Positions 23,077-36,600 of a stretch of DNA of 64,000 bases are shown piece after piece. How positions within the stretch are numbered: position 1 is the stretch's first letter; each line of letters opens with the position of its first letter. Source of the DNA: Onchocerca lupi (Eukaryota; Nematoda; Chromadorea; Rhabditida; Onchocercidae); assembly GCA_028564675.1 (NCBI GenBank), contig JAOVVO010000221.1:47590-111589 (forward strand), read 5' to 3'. The translations under genes were made by a program, and so were the position numbers. The notes beneath the pieces are model-generated. The model saw only the letters and a list, made by a program, of their open reading frames with translations, did not search any database and had not been told where the DNA came from.

Positions 23077-26000
23077 ATGCATAATCGACTTAAGGATGTA
23101 AAGGTTGGAAACGATGATAATATTGAAGAAAGACCGGTGCTGATAACAGATAAGGCTTGCTTGGATGGTATTGATACTAGGAAATATGCAAATTTTCTCA
23201 CTCTATTCAACAGTTTGAAGAAACGAAATGCATCATCTATGGCTATTGATCATACGCGACACTTACCACCTGTTCAGCAGAAAAGGTTATCAATTATGTT
23301 TCATCATAATCAAAATGTTTCCAATTTTTTAATCTGTCAAAATAACTGCATCAAATAAATGGAGAAATTGAAAGGAATAATTGGAACGGGAATCATTTCT
23401 ACTGATAATGGTTGTAGTTTGGGATTTTTAAATCAGTAGAAGTTGGCAATTGAACTTTTAACTTCCATATGCGATGTCAGTCGAATTTGTTCCAATGACT
23501 AAAAATGTATGGGAACTTTCCTAATAAACATAGAACAACTGAAAAAAAATAATAATAGGTTAAAGAAAGGGGATTTTGAGGAAAATTCAAAAAAAAAAAA
23601 AACAGTAATGATTCCAATATATCTTGGGATCATTCATTTTCTCGGGTAAAGTTTTTTGCAACGACAGATAAAAACATTACTGATTAAATTATAAGTTTTG
23701 CCTATTACCTTTATGATTTCTATATTTTTAAGTGATTGTTACTTTCATGGAAAACTTACTGAGACTAGAATAGTGTAAGAAAAGGCTAGTTTTTTCACCC
23801 CTGGTATTCACATCATAGTATAGAGGAATTGATTTGTTTTCAAAAAATCATTTTTCTCATCATAAATGAAATCATTGCAAAGATTTCTTTCTGAAGTTCA
23901 CCGTGAATTATATGAATTTATTGAGAAGTTTAACAAAAAGAAAAAATGATTGATAATTATAAGAAACAAATAGTAATTTATATTATTTTTAAGGCCTTAG
24001 TTGTTCAAAATGATTTTCAATTCATTAATAATCGTTTGCAGGATTTTATCATGTTACTTGTTGGACTTATTAGGATATGAAAATCGATATTGGTTTTTTA
24101 GAATATAATTCATTTTCTTCAATAATAAAAAGCTTTAATTAAAATTTTAATGTATTCTGTCAGTTGAAAAGAATCCAGGTTTTGGAGTTCCCAAGACTAA
24201 AATATAACGTAAAATGCTTTACATAAAAACAAATCTGAATAGTTCTGTTTTAAATTATTTTCGTTTTTTTTTTTCTTTCTTGATGCCTATTTATTATCTA
24301 AACTTTCCGGTCTTCAAGTTTTACTTGTTTTTGATAAATTTATTTCATCTTATTACAGATCAGGGTATAGAAATGTATATACTGTGGAAGATTATATGCC
24401 AAGTACATCGTCCCAACAATCAAATTCCAATTCAAATGATGAACATGTTCTCGAAAACTACCAAGTATCTAAGGAATCGCAGCCTATTACGATTTCTGAT
24501 ATGGATCTCATAATGGTATACATCTTTTTTTGCAAGAAGAAGACAATAAGCAAAATTATTTTTTTTTTTTGTTGCAATAAAAATGTATACCAAATCTATT
24601 CACAGAATTTAGTCATCATATGATAATTAAAAAAAGTCAGAATATCATGGAATAAATTGAACAAATCAATGCCTCTGTTGAGGACTGTTAGATCAATTTT
24701 GATTAAACGAATAATTAGTCATGATAAATCATGGTTCTGAACCTAATCGAAAGTGTTTATTCAATTGATGATTTGTTGGTATATGAATTGTTGTGACTAA
24801 ATTGAGCTGTAAACTGTAGCATACTATTACAAGTCATCTATTAATCCTTCTTTTCTATATTTTCAAATAAATAATTGAAACTGAGAGAGGCCATTTCAGC
24901 TATTTGATCTCTTCTTTTATACACTTTTTTCAGTTATGTTATAACATTTCTTCCCTTGTTTTTCGTGAATTGATACATTCATTGAAGTTTAGTATTCATA
25001 ATATGAAATAAGTAATTTGTTCGAGAAATTTTAATATTGTAATGGCCATTTAACAGATGCTTTCCGGATATTCGTAGTTGATAAGTCGGTGCATATCCTT
25101 CGCTTTGATTTTAAAACTCAAGTCTTGAAATTTTATTTGATATTCTAATCAATACCACTTTTGATTCCCATAATTTTCTTGCTGTTTTTTTTTTTTTGAA
25201 GCATGCTATAAATGGAATTAGATAATCGATTGATAAGAGGTATTTCAAAGAAGTATAGAAATGAACCTTAGCACATACAATAGTGCAATATTTATAAAGA
25301 TTTTTCTGTATGACAATAAATAAACGCAATAGTAAAAAACTAATGCTTGAAATTCAGCTGCATTTCCACAGCTCTACCATTTATGGTGTTTGTAAACGTC
25401 TTAATATTAGATAAGCGATCTAATCTATGATTATTGAATCGAATATCTTTGAGGAACACCTTTTTTCTTCATGTTTGAGACAAGCATTTAACATTTAATA
25501 ATTTAATTTTTTAGCTGAAAAATAAATTACATTTAACAAAAAAGAAGAAAAAAAATCTAGTCATACGTGTTTTTCGAAACAAAATTGAAAATATTCGAAA
25601 TTTGAAGTTTAGAATTGACAAATTCAATATTTTTCGCGAAACTAATATTACTAAATTCACTTTATGTATCTAAATGTTGGAATTTGAATAAGAATGTCTC
25701 AATTTAGCAGCAACTAGAAGAAATCTTTTATTCACTTGTTATCTTCAACTTAATTTTAATACAAATTATTATCTGATTATAGGAACCAACGAATTTTGTT
25801 GAGAAGAAACTGAAATATGGCAATGAACAAATTTGTTCCACGAAAATAGCAAAATCTTGTGCAACATCAAAGACAGAGAAATTACCGCTTGGAGCTTTTG
25901 ATTTGCTATTGATTTGCAAAAAGAGGATGCGAACAGATGAGGACAAAGACGAAAAAGTGAGCGTAAATATATTTGGTACGAAATATTCACAGAATCGAAT

Positions 26001-29000
26001 TTTTTTTTTTTTTTTCAAAATTTCTTTTTTCGAAATTTTTTCTGTAAAATTTTGAAATAATGATCATCTAATTTTCGTATCTTTTTCTCCCATATATTTT
26101 ACAATATTCATTCATTCGTATTTTACAATGCGATTCAATGAATAATATTTTGTATTTCAATGAATAATATTTCGCATAATACGATTCAGTCATTCAATGA
26201 ATAATATTTCGTATTTAGATGAAGATAGATCTTTTTTTTTTTGGCCTTATGTATAGTCCTATTTCTTTTCATCTTAAATATTACATTATGGTGAAAAGCA
26301 ATACTTGAAAATTAAGAATACAGCGTGAAAATTAAATTTCTATATTATTTTGTTTGGTTAACTGCATATTTTATCTCCTTAATCATCGATGAATCTTATT
26401 CATCAGTAATCATTATTTTTCAATGTTTTACGTCTCTTCTTGATTGATGCAATAATGCATTAGTTAATTTTTTTCATAATTTTCTACAATAAATTAGTTT
26501 TTTTTTGGTTTTTTTTTATTTTAGATTGGACTTTTTTCTACCTATTTAGATTTATATGCTAATACAATGAATAGGCGGGGTATAAATCTCGTTTGGTATT
26601 CAACTTGTGAAAATAGTAAAAATAATAATGATTTTTGAGCGATAGTTTTGAGCAAGTTAGGAAGTAGGATTACATCTTAATCAGCAAAAACCGGACAATT
26701 TTATTTTTACTTGCTAATGACTTAAGCAGAAAGTTGAACTATCAAGAATTCTTCGCCAAATTTATTAAGATCATTATGAAAATGAAATCATCACGCTAAC
26801 TTAAGGTCATTGTGATGACTTATTGGAATTAAATTTAATTAAATTATAAGTATTATTGGATTTCCTTTTCTTTATTGTTTGAAAATTAATTTAATATGTT
26901 ACGATAACGAGGCAGAAAATTTTCAGTACTTAGTGAAATATTTGTACAATAAAGGAACATGTTTTAGAGAAATTTTCATTTCTAATAGGCTGGGGATTCA
27001 GCCACAATAAACTTATGAAGAGTTCTTTTGGCTAAAATCACTTTTTTCCAGAAATTTCCTAAATCTTCTGCTAGATTGTTTCAAAAAAAAATCATTTTTT
27101 CTAAAACTGCTCTATTTCATTTTTAAATATTTATATTTGATTTATGATTGTTTTTCAGGTTTAGTCTGATTTTTCTGTTATATGTGTCAGTGTCTAACAA
27201 TATTTAGCAATACATCATTCCACTATATATTCATTATTGTTGAACAGTTAAATGATGTAATTATTGCGGAGAGAGGACATAGAAGTTTTATGACTCTTTT
27301 TCTGTTTATCTATTTACTTTATAGATTGTAAATGGTACAACATCATTCGTACAGCCGTATCGCTCCAATAACAACATCGCCCAAAGTTCCGAAATCACTG
27401 TGTTCGTTTAGTTTTTGAATTTATTTTTGACTATTCATCATTTGAAAAAGATATAGGAAGAAATATTTGTTTGAAATGCTTTTGGAATAGTTGTCGCATT
27501 TTGTTTGTTTTGTTTGAATAATGAAACAATGGTCAGTAATTGATTAAACTGAAGAAACTGTGGTTCACTGTCGTAGTCACATAATTTTGTCTTTTTTGGC
27601 GATAGTAGTACTAATTCCAATTTACATTTCATTTTCCATTACTCGGAGCGAAAAATAGAATATTAAACAAAAAACTAGAGATGAACATCCTTATTTCAAT
27701 AAATCAAATAAATCAAATTGATTCGAAAAATCAAACATTGAAATATATGCATAATTATTCGTCCAACATATTATCACAATTATTCAACCAAATAATTTGG
27801 AAATCATTAATTATTCAAATCCTGATATAATTAAATGTCGAAATACATGTGAAAAGTTTGGTGCACTGCAGAGCATCATCTCAAATTGAAATGCCATGTC
27901 CCAGTTTATTATTTCGCCGATCTCCTGAATTTATGGTACGAAACAAAAAAGAAGAAATTGAGAGGTATTATTATTTCTTATTGGTTTATTTCATTTATCA
28001 TTACAATAATTAAGTATGTGGAAAGAAGTGTGTACCATTGTATTGGTTATTATTCTTTTAGGTTCTATATTATTATTACTATTATTATATGTCACTTAAC
28101 AATTAATAAAAAAGTGACTGAACATGTTACTAAGCGAATGAGCAATTAAATTAGTGAAATCATTATATAGAAAATTACTTTCCTTGCAATATTGCATTCT
28201 TTCTTATTGATTGATTTATGATATTTGTACAAAATTTTCTCAGTTGATTAATTTACCTGCCCTAAAAAATATGTTTTCTGAAAATAACACGGAGTGATTG
28301 AAAAATTGAAAGGAATTTACCAAAAACAGCTGTTCCTTATTCCTTTTCCAATTTTTTCCTTTCTTAAATCTTAAAATTTTGAATTTATTTTGCAAATCTT
28401 TTTCCACTCTTTTCATCTTATATTTATGTGATGCTCTGTTGTAATGAAATTTGACCAGTTGTAATAGAATCGGATCATGGAATTGCATATCCCAAAAGTT
28501 TCGAATTAGAGATGAAGACTTTGGATGACTGATTCAATAATCGGAACTTAGTCATGCTGTCTTCATTGTTAGCTATTATCAGATATCATCACAGGAGATT
28601 ATCACCATTAGCTATTATCAGGTCGATGCACTGTCGTAGTTAATCTCATTAAACTAGCATTTGAAAGCTTATTGATCATGATGATACATTTTTTTGGCTT
28701 TTTAATTTTGTTTTCTTTTTTTCTGTTAATCTTTCATTTACTCGTAGAAAGATATTATAATCAGAAGTACTCTCCTTGTTCATAGATTATAAAGTATTTT
28801 AATTTATAATCAATCCATATATACAATTTTATATAAAATTCTGGTAAAGGATCAAAAAGGATACGGTTATACGAAGTCAATCTTTCGATGCTACCTGTAC
28901 AACAACAAAAAAGGAATATCTTGAACGAAGCTCAGATTTGGATATTAAACCAATAATCATACAGGAAATGGATGGCAGAACTCTGGTTCATATGAATGAT

Positions 29001-32000
29001 AAAGATAAAAATTGCAATTTGAGGTTTATTTAAAGAATTTTCAATCAAATTGTTTAAATTTAGAAGTGTCACAATTTCTGATTTATAATTTAGCTATGTC
29101 TAACCGAAATTAATAAGATATTTCAATTTTTCAGAAGAAAAAGACAATTATTTGTCGTTTCTATTCGATATTCATTCATGAAATCCCTTTATATATCGAA
29201 AAATCTATCAAAAAAAAAAAAAAAAATGAAAACTTGATTATAGGCATTCATTGGAAAAAAGCAGCAGTGATTCTAAATTAATTGATGAGAAAGAAGTATC
29301 CTTTGGCGAAGCAGCAACCACTATAAGTTGTTTTATTTAATTTTCAGCAATCTCATATTTTTCTAAGTTACTTATCACTCATCAAGAAAGTTACAAGAAT
29401 CTTTCTCTGAGGCAGTGCATCGTATCTACAGTTATGACTTTACTAATCACCATACATCAGAGATTAATAAAGAAGAAATGATTTACTCAATTTCGCTTAA
29501 TTTTTTTCAGGAGGTTGAAAGTTATACTGATGCAGATAAATCACAAGAAATTAAGGCTTTACGTAATATTAACAAGAATGTAAGTTCTATTATAATCCTA
29601 TTTTATTATCAACTAAGTTAATTTTCTTTTCTCTTTTACTTAACTTTTACTTTTACTTAACATTTTCTCTAACATCAGTGCATTAAAATCAAATCTTGAA
29701 TATTTGATGAAACAAAAAGAATTTTAAAAATATAAAAAATTAAATTTTGGCAAATTTCAAATTTAAAGCATTTGTTAAAAATATATTATCTGATAAGTTC
29801 GAAAGTTGAAATTGCTGTCATTAATAAGATATTCTAAGTAGAGAAAAAGAAATTAGAAGATAGAAAAATAAAAAATAATTCTTACTAAATGATTCTTGTA
29901 TCATCAGCAATTTTCAGCTAGCAAAAAAATTGGCTAAAGCAGAACGATTGGCACAGTTGCTTCAAATACAGCTTAAATTCTACGATAAAACAAATGATGT
30001 CAAATTTGCATGCAAGTTAGCCGGTAAAGTTATTGCTTAATTAATTGTTTTACAATTTATTTAAACATTCTTTGGCAGCTGAATTATTAGTTTGTGAATT
30101 TTGCTTTACCAAAATTGATTTTTATTAAAAAAGTCAGTTTTATTTTGAAATTCAAACTAGCATTTTGTTTTGTTCTTTATTTTGGGCATTGTATTTACTA
30201 ATTTAAACAAATTGAGTAAATACAATTGCTTCGTTCTTTGTGTTTTATTTCCATAATTTATGTTGCAGATATCATTGATCATCTGAAATTACCATCTAAT
30301 GATCGATTTCGTGATGAAGCTTTAGAGGTTAATACTATTTTTCAGAAATCCTTTTCATAGAATATTTTTAAATTTAGAAAAAATTACCTATTATTTGTGT
30401 AGTAATATAATCAATTCTATACTTTTAGTGCTTCATTTATAGGTTTTGAATTCTACGATCCCATCTATAGGCGTTAACGATGAAAAATCTCATTTTCTGA
30501 ATAGTTTATTAAAAGAAATTGAATACAGTAAAGCAGCATTCTCAAATCCCGGAACTTTACGAAAATGCTGCGAACAATTATTTGAGTATACCCATAAACA
30601 TCCACCTGTTCTTATGGAACTGCAAAATCAAATAAATAAAGTAAGAATTATTCATTGATTATCGGCATTTTATATTTTCAAATATTTATTGTTTAAGAAT
30701 TATTTGATCATTCCCTAATATATTTGTCTCCTATTTGGAAAAATTATCGAATGATGGATCTTCAATTTTTCATCAACAGTACAAATCTTTTGGATATATG
30801 CACTGATCTGTAATACTAAATTTTTTTTTTTTTTCAATTAAAAAGAAAAACTTCTTTAATGTGAATTTCGCCTTTATATACTTTTGTAGGTGAAATTTAT
30901 ATTAAAAATTCTTTGTTATGTTCTATTAACTAATTTAAATGAAAACAAAAAAAAAAAAAAAAGGAATTTTTGGTTGTTACAGAATGCCTCTCATATTATA
31001 TTGAGTGCTGAGATATTAGTAGGCTCAACTAGATATCATTTTTTATCAATCGTATTCTGTAATACTGCTGATGTTGATAGCAATTAAACAAAGATTAAAT
31101 CATCTAATCAATTCATTTTATTTTGATTGCCTTTGATGAGAATCTATTTGCTGTTGTTATCGTCTAATCAGGCAGGGAGAAAATGCGGCAAAATCTTTCA
31201 TTAAAGACATATACCGGTTTTACAATTTTCATGTGTAATATGTTAGTCATTCTGAAGATTCAAAAAATTTCGTCGGCTGAAAGAAAAGATAAGAAAGTTT
31301 CTTTCTCTCTTCATTGCCATCAAAATGTATAAAAACAAAAATCTTTTACATCATTTGTGCATGTTTATAATGCTTTTAATTTGTGCAGAATGTGAATTTT
31401 CATCTTTTTAACCATTATGATAGTCTCATCTCAATGCGTTTCAATATATGTTTGAAGAATATTGAAAAGTTTTCTCTGTCATGAATAGGAAAAAAGTTGC
31501 AAAGAGGTTAAAAATCAGTAAGAAAACTATGATTTTACTCTCTTCACTTAGATATTTATTTGTATGCTTGCATAACCGGACGCATGTGATATCAGCAAAA
31601 ACTATTTCATATCTTTATTCATATTTCATTTCTATAATTGCCACAAAAATTTCCTATATCTGATTGCTAAGATATCTCATTTTCCAAAAAATTTTTTCAC
31701 ATAACCCTTATGCTCTTTCTTCCGGGTATTTTTGTAAAATTTTTTTAAATGATACAAAGTAGTCGTATTTTTGATCCTAAATTGACGAGTATCATAACTA
31801 GAAGTTTTTTTTTTTTTTTTTTTAATTGAGAATAAAAAAAAAATTATTCCTCTAGAATTTAAATAATTTTTGTCTCCAGTATAGGACGAAGCGTTGGAGT
31901 ACTGATTTTAAACTGAGTATGAAAATTTGGTGATTTCTGCCAACAAATTAGTGAAATATTGCAATTTTTAGGATTTCATTTGTTTCTCTTCTTCATTTGA

Positions 32001-35000
32001 TCATTTGATTATTATTTCATTAATGAAATTGCTCTTTTTCTGCAGAGATCATGTCACATCTTTGATCTGTCTGCAAAACTTCTGCAATATTGTCGGAAAA
32101 AAAGTTTTTGAACTGATGATTCAGGAGATGTAGGAAATGGGAAAAATGCAATTTTTGCTTTTTCCCATTATATTTTGAAATGTTTATTAATAAAAAAGTG
32201 AAAAGTAGCATTCGCTGGTTTGATTATCATCTCTTCTAGCTTTATCAGATTGTTTTTTTGAAAGGAAGAAGTTTGCTCGCTTATTTTAAAACAAAATTTT
32301 ACTGCGCCTCTTAAATTTCTCCAGCAGAATGATTTCGCTTTTATATCTTTTTAAAAATATAATAATCATAAAATTGATTAAAAAAAAGATTGTCATTTCA
32401 TTGATTTTTTTTTTTTTTTTTAGATTAGTTGAGCAATTTGAAGAGTGATTATTAGTTGATTGATAGTTCATTCAATATTTTTTTTTTTTTTCAGTATTAG
32501 TGAATGTCTCATTCTTCCAATAATCAACAATTAAATGTAGCGAATTCAAACTTGAGATAAAAAATTTTCTGTCTTTTAGCATTATCAAATGATATTAGTT
32601 AAATTCATTCCTTGATTCGCACAACAATTTTTTGTTTATAAAAGTTTTGTTTAAAAAAAAAAAAAAAGGAATGAGATTGTGTAATAGTTATTTTACTGAT
32701 TTAAATTTAATGATCATCGAGATATATGAAGAAAAGAATTTGCAAAAGATATTGTTGGAAAAAAATGCGGGATAAATGGATTATTTAGTGGTATTGTTAT
32801 GATAAAATATGATTAGATTTATTTTACCAATCATTATTTTATTTATCAAATTGTTATTATTTATATTTAATTATTTATATTAATTGATTTCGAGATAATC
32901 TTTTAATCGCAGCTAAGCAATTTTTCAGAGAATTGTCAATTATTACTTTTAATTATTCGTGTGCCAAATTACAAATGCTATTGCTTTAATATTAGTTGTT
33001 GAATATCATGATGCGATGAATATGTATCGCAAAGTTAACTGTTCATCTTTGAATTGAATATAAATTAGATCATTATTTCATTATTGATAAACATTTTTTA
33101 TTTTAGCGTTTCATTGAAATATTGTCTTCTTGAATTCTGTCTGGAGTTAGTGATTCAGGTCTATTCTAAGTTGTATTAGGGATATGTGTAAGAATAAAGG
33201 ATCCGAGCAAATAAAACTTGTAAAATCATAGCTAAAGTTCTGAATATACATCCTTAACTTTAGTATTCTGTTGAGATATTGTCTTGAATTCTGCCTGAAA
33301 TTAATAATTCAGGTTTTTTCTAAAGTAGATTGATAAGAAAGAAAAGGATCCGAGCAAAGTTGACCTGAAATTTTTCTATATTTATGAAAGACAAATATCT
33401 CATCATTCGATCATTATATCATGATCTCATTAGAGACAATTATCGCATTGTTAACACCAATTAGTTTTAGGATGAATATTTAGATGGAACTATAAAGTAA
33501 ATCTTGAATTTTTATGTTGCATCATTTTCTATTTTTTTTTCTTTTTTTTTGTTTCAAGGTCATTTAATTCATTTTTCCGATCGAATGATAATTTATTTTC
33601 AATCAAAATGTTATTTTCATAGCATGCTATTATTTATTTTCAAATTTTCTGGAATCAAGTAAAAACTGGTTTATAGCGATCGTTACTTTTTATATGAATT
33701 AAAATTGATTTGAACTGGTATACTCATCTAATTTCAGCATTGCTGACAAATTATTGTCTAATAAAATTCATTTTTGTTTAGTTTTGCGCAGTATCTCGCT
33801 ATATTTACTAGCAATACTGAAATTATTATTGATAAATTACTAACATATTGCTATTATTAGTTAGTAACAATTATTAACCAATAATGTCGATTTTAGATAA
33901 TTCCTGCTACTATTAGTTCAATTTCAATTAAGAAATGTTATAGAATTTTGTTTTAAATAAAAATTTAAAATTCAAAGTTTTATTATCGAATTGCCTTTCC
34001 CTTAATGCTTTAAATTTTATCATTTGTGAACTAGGAAGCATGTATGATTTTCTGTCTGCTTTGGAAATTATTTTTTAATTTCTTGGTATCATTTTGCAGT
34101 ATACATATATGTAATTCATTTGTTTAATGTTTCTGTTATTTTCAATTTTCGAAGCATTTGTTTATAAAATAAAATATCGAGATTGCATTTCATGGCGATC
34201 TCTTTTCTATTCAAATACCTAAACTATCTATTAATATATTCATTCTAAACTATTTATTAATACAGAACTCTTTAAATTTTCAAAAACTTTATTTTTATAC
34301 TTTATTATTTTTCTCAATTCTTAATTTGCGCTATTCATTTTGCAATTATTCTTTTTCTCTCACAATTTTCTGAAATATGAATTTTTTCAGCAGAATCGTG
34401 TCCTGCAAATAAAAAACAACGTTGATCATGAAATTATGATGAAAAATACTTCAAATGGGACTGTAATTGATGGGAGTTGCGAGAATCATCAACGTCAGGT
34501 AAAATTTTGAATTTTTCAAGGGAATCATTCTTACATCTAAAATAAATTTTAACTTTGAATAGAGAGAGAGAGGGAGAGAAAGGGAGAGAGAGAGAGAGAG
34601 AGAGAGAGATGTCTGAATTTTGAATTAATTGATTTCTGTATCTAAAATTAATTTTGACGTTTTCTTCCAAATATAAGGATTTGTTAGCAAAACGCAGTTT
34701 ATTCTATCTTTGGTCTTCTTAATACATTTCATAAGAATCTCACGATTAAAGCTCTCTTCGATGCAAAAGATTTGATTATCTGGATTTTCTTGTCAATTCA
34801 GATCGCATCATTGGAAGCAAATTTGGTATTGCATCGTGAGCAACTAGCAATGAAAGATGTACAGCTTCGGCGACTGGAAGAGGAAATTGGAAACGCTCAT
34901 CGATGCGTAAGATTCTACTTTTGATTACATTTCATTAAATGTTATATATTTTGTATCAAGTAGAACAATTATGGGAATTATATTGTCTTTTTCTTTTTTT

Positions 35001-36114
35001 TTCCATTTCTCAAAAATGACATATTAGACGAATGCTCTCCTCTGTATGTCAGAAAACAATAAAGAAAGAATTAAAACTGCAAATTTTCCAAAAGAAAGTT
35101 ATTGAATTCTGTTATTTTGCAGTAAATTTGCAAAAAATTATGCAAAGCGCAACCATTACCGATTAAATCGGGATGGTATGAATTTAATTTGGATGTTATC
35201 CGCAAAAATATTTATGTAAACTATCGGTATTCGTATAAATTAGAGTTTTTATTTATTTTCAATTATATTTTAAATTCACATTTGATTCAAGAACAAGAAA
35301 AACATATTTTTTTCTGCAGAATCAGCAGCTAAATGCAAAACTTGGTTCAATGGTTACCACAAATAGCGCTAATTTTCTAAATCAAGAAAAAGAACTCAAA
35401 GTAAGTTTAGTTTTATGCATAATCTGGGAAAGTTGTACGGATGGAATATGTATTACTGTTGAAATGACACAATTAACCCAGTTAAATGATAAAATTAAAT
35501 CATTGAAATGATAAAAATACCGTGATAAAATTAACACTGTGGTACATTTAATAATAAATCTTTGACTGTTTATTCTTACATAATATCTGGTGAAATTCCA
35601 TATATTGGTATCATTCATTATTTGCTTGATATATTCAATTACAAAAAGGTGTGGAACATATAGTATTGTGAAGAAGAATGAAAGACTTAATTTCACTATC
35701 TTCGAATCACTTTTTTAACAATTATGAAAATTATTGCTTTTAACTAAGTTTAGTGTGTTATGATAAGCGGTAAACTTTTTTTGACATGAGAATTGTTTAA
35801 TAGAATCTATAATAATGACTTTTATAGAAGTTACTTAAAGTTTCGAGAGTTACATAATATTTGAATAAACTGTATTATTTAAATATGATCCGTTCATTAT
35901 TCGTATATTCCAGAAACACTTCAAATTTCTCTTTACGACTTACATAAGTGCAGTTATTCATAAATATCCATCTTCCACTCAGTATTTGTAAATATCGATT
36001 TATATTTATAAACAGTCAGCTGTAGTACAAAATTTGCCAAGCGGAAGTTTCAAATTTCCTCCTATTCCAACTTCTATTCCAATTGCTGCCGTTTATACGA
36101 ATTCGATACAATAA
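23077..36114 (+). CDS. Unrecognised protein with coiled-coil C-terminal half
   Basis: Proposed exons: 23077-23285, 24359-24515, 25783-25956, 27325-27401 (uncertain), 28850-29023 (acceptor weak), 29244-29295, 29511-29579, 29918-30023, 30269-30327, 30443-30640, 34391-34498, 34802-34906, 35320-35400, 36016-36114 (TAA). They sum to 556 codons in one frame. The N-terminal half is hydrophilic and Ser-rich (YTVEDYMPSTSSQQSN). The middle has helical LAKKLAKAERLAQLLQIQ and a Cys-containing LRKCCEQLFEYTHKHPP. The tail has coiled coil (SLEANLVLHREQLAMKD). The last residues are hydrophobic and Pro-rich (FPPIPTSIPIAAVY). AATAAA overlaps the stop (36110-36115), which supports a terminal exon. I recognise no family. 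The 12-kb gap downstream could also be spliced out to join the coiled-coil gene at 48628. Confidence 0.6.
26100..26222. repeat. Three-copy short repeat in an intron
   Basis: TTCAATGAATAATATTT with a following CGTATT or TGTATT is repeated three times in 26130-26217, inside the large intron of the 23-36 kb gene. Confidence 0.65.
33105..33365. repeat. Direct duplication in a 3.7-kb intron
   Basis: Two copies (about 33105-33210 and 33260-33355) share GAAATATTGTCTT..GAATTCTG, TTCAGGT.T.TTCTAA and AAAGGATCCGAGCAAA. The intron (30641-34390) otherwise shows no exon I can support. Confidence 0.7.
34561..34609. repeat. (GA)n microsatellite
   Basis: A nearly pure GA tract with a few GGG interruptions, in the intron after exon 34391-34498. 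Confidence 0.9.
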
Positions 36115-36115
36115 A
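36110..36115 (+). terminator. Polyadenylation signal overlapping a stop codon
   Basis: AATAAA contains the TAA stop of the 23-36 kb gene, leaving little room for a 3' UTR. The gene on the opposite strand ends only about 490 bases further on. Confidence 0.45.
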
Positions 36116-36600
36116 TTCTTTGATAACCTCAAAATTAATGCAGTCAGTAGCATAATTTTCATTTATTTCTTCTCTTTTTTTGCCAAGAATCCTCTCTATT
36201 TTTTTTAAGATAGAAATTCAATTTTGACAAAGGCCAAAAATAATTGAAATTTATTTAATCCAATATTTCATTGAAATTTACCATCAGTTGAATTGGAATT
36301 TTTATTTTTCAAAGTAGGAATCTAATTGGATAAACGAAATTAATTATTATATCTAAGAAGTAGAAAAAAGATTTTTTTTTTCAGTCAATTATCGAATTTA
36401 TTTGGAAAATTAAAGCTTTTCTTCTTGTCAAAGACTTTATTTTATTAATTGATATTTTAAAAATTCTGAAGAAATATCTTTTTAGCTACTTCAATTAATT
36501 TTAGTAGCATTTTGAAGCCTTGAAGTCAGATGAATCCTACAGTTCCTAGTAAGTCTAAATGCTTAGTAGTTCAATTTGATTGTAGTGAATTATCTTTGCT

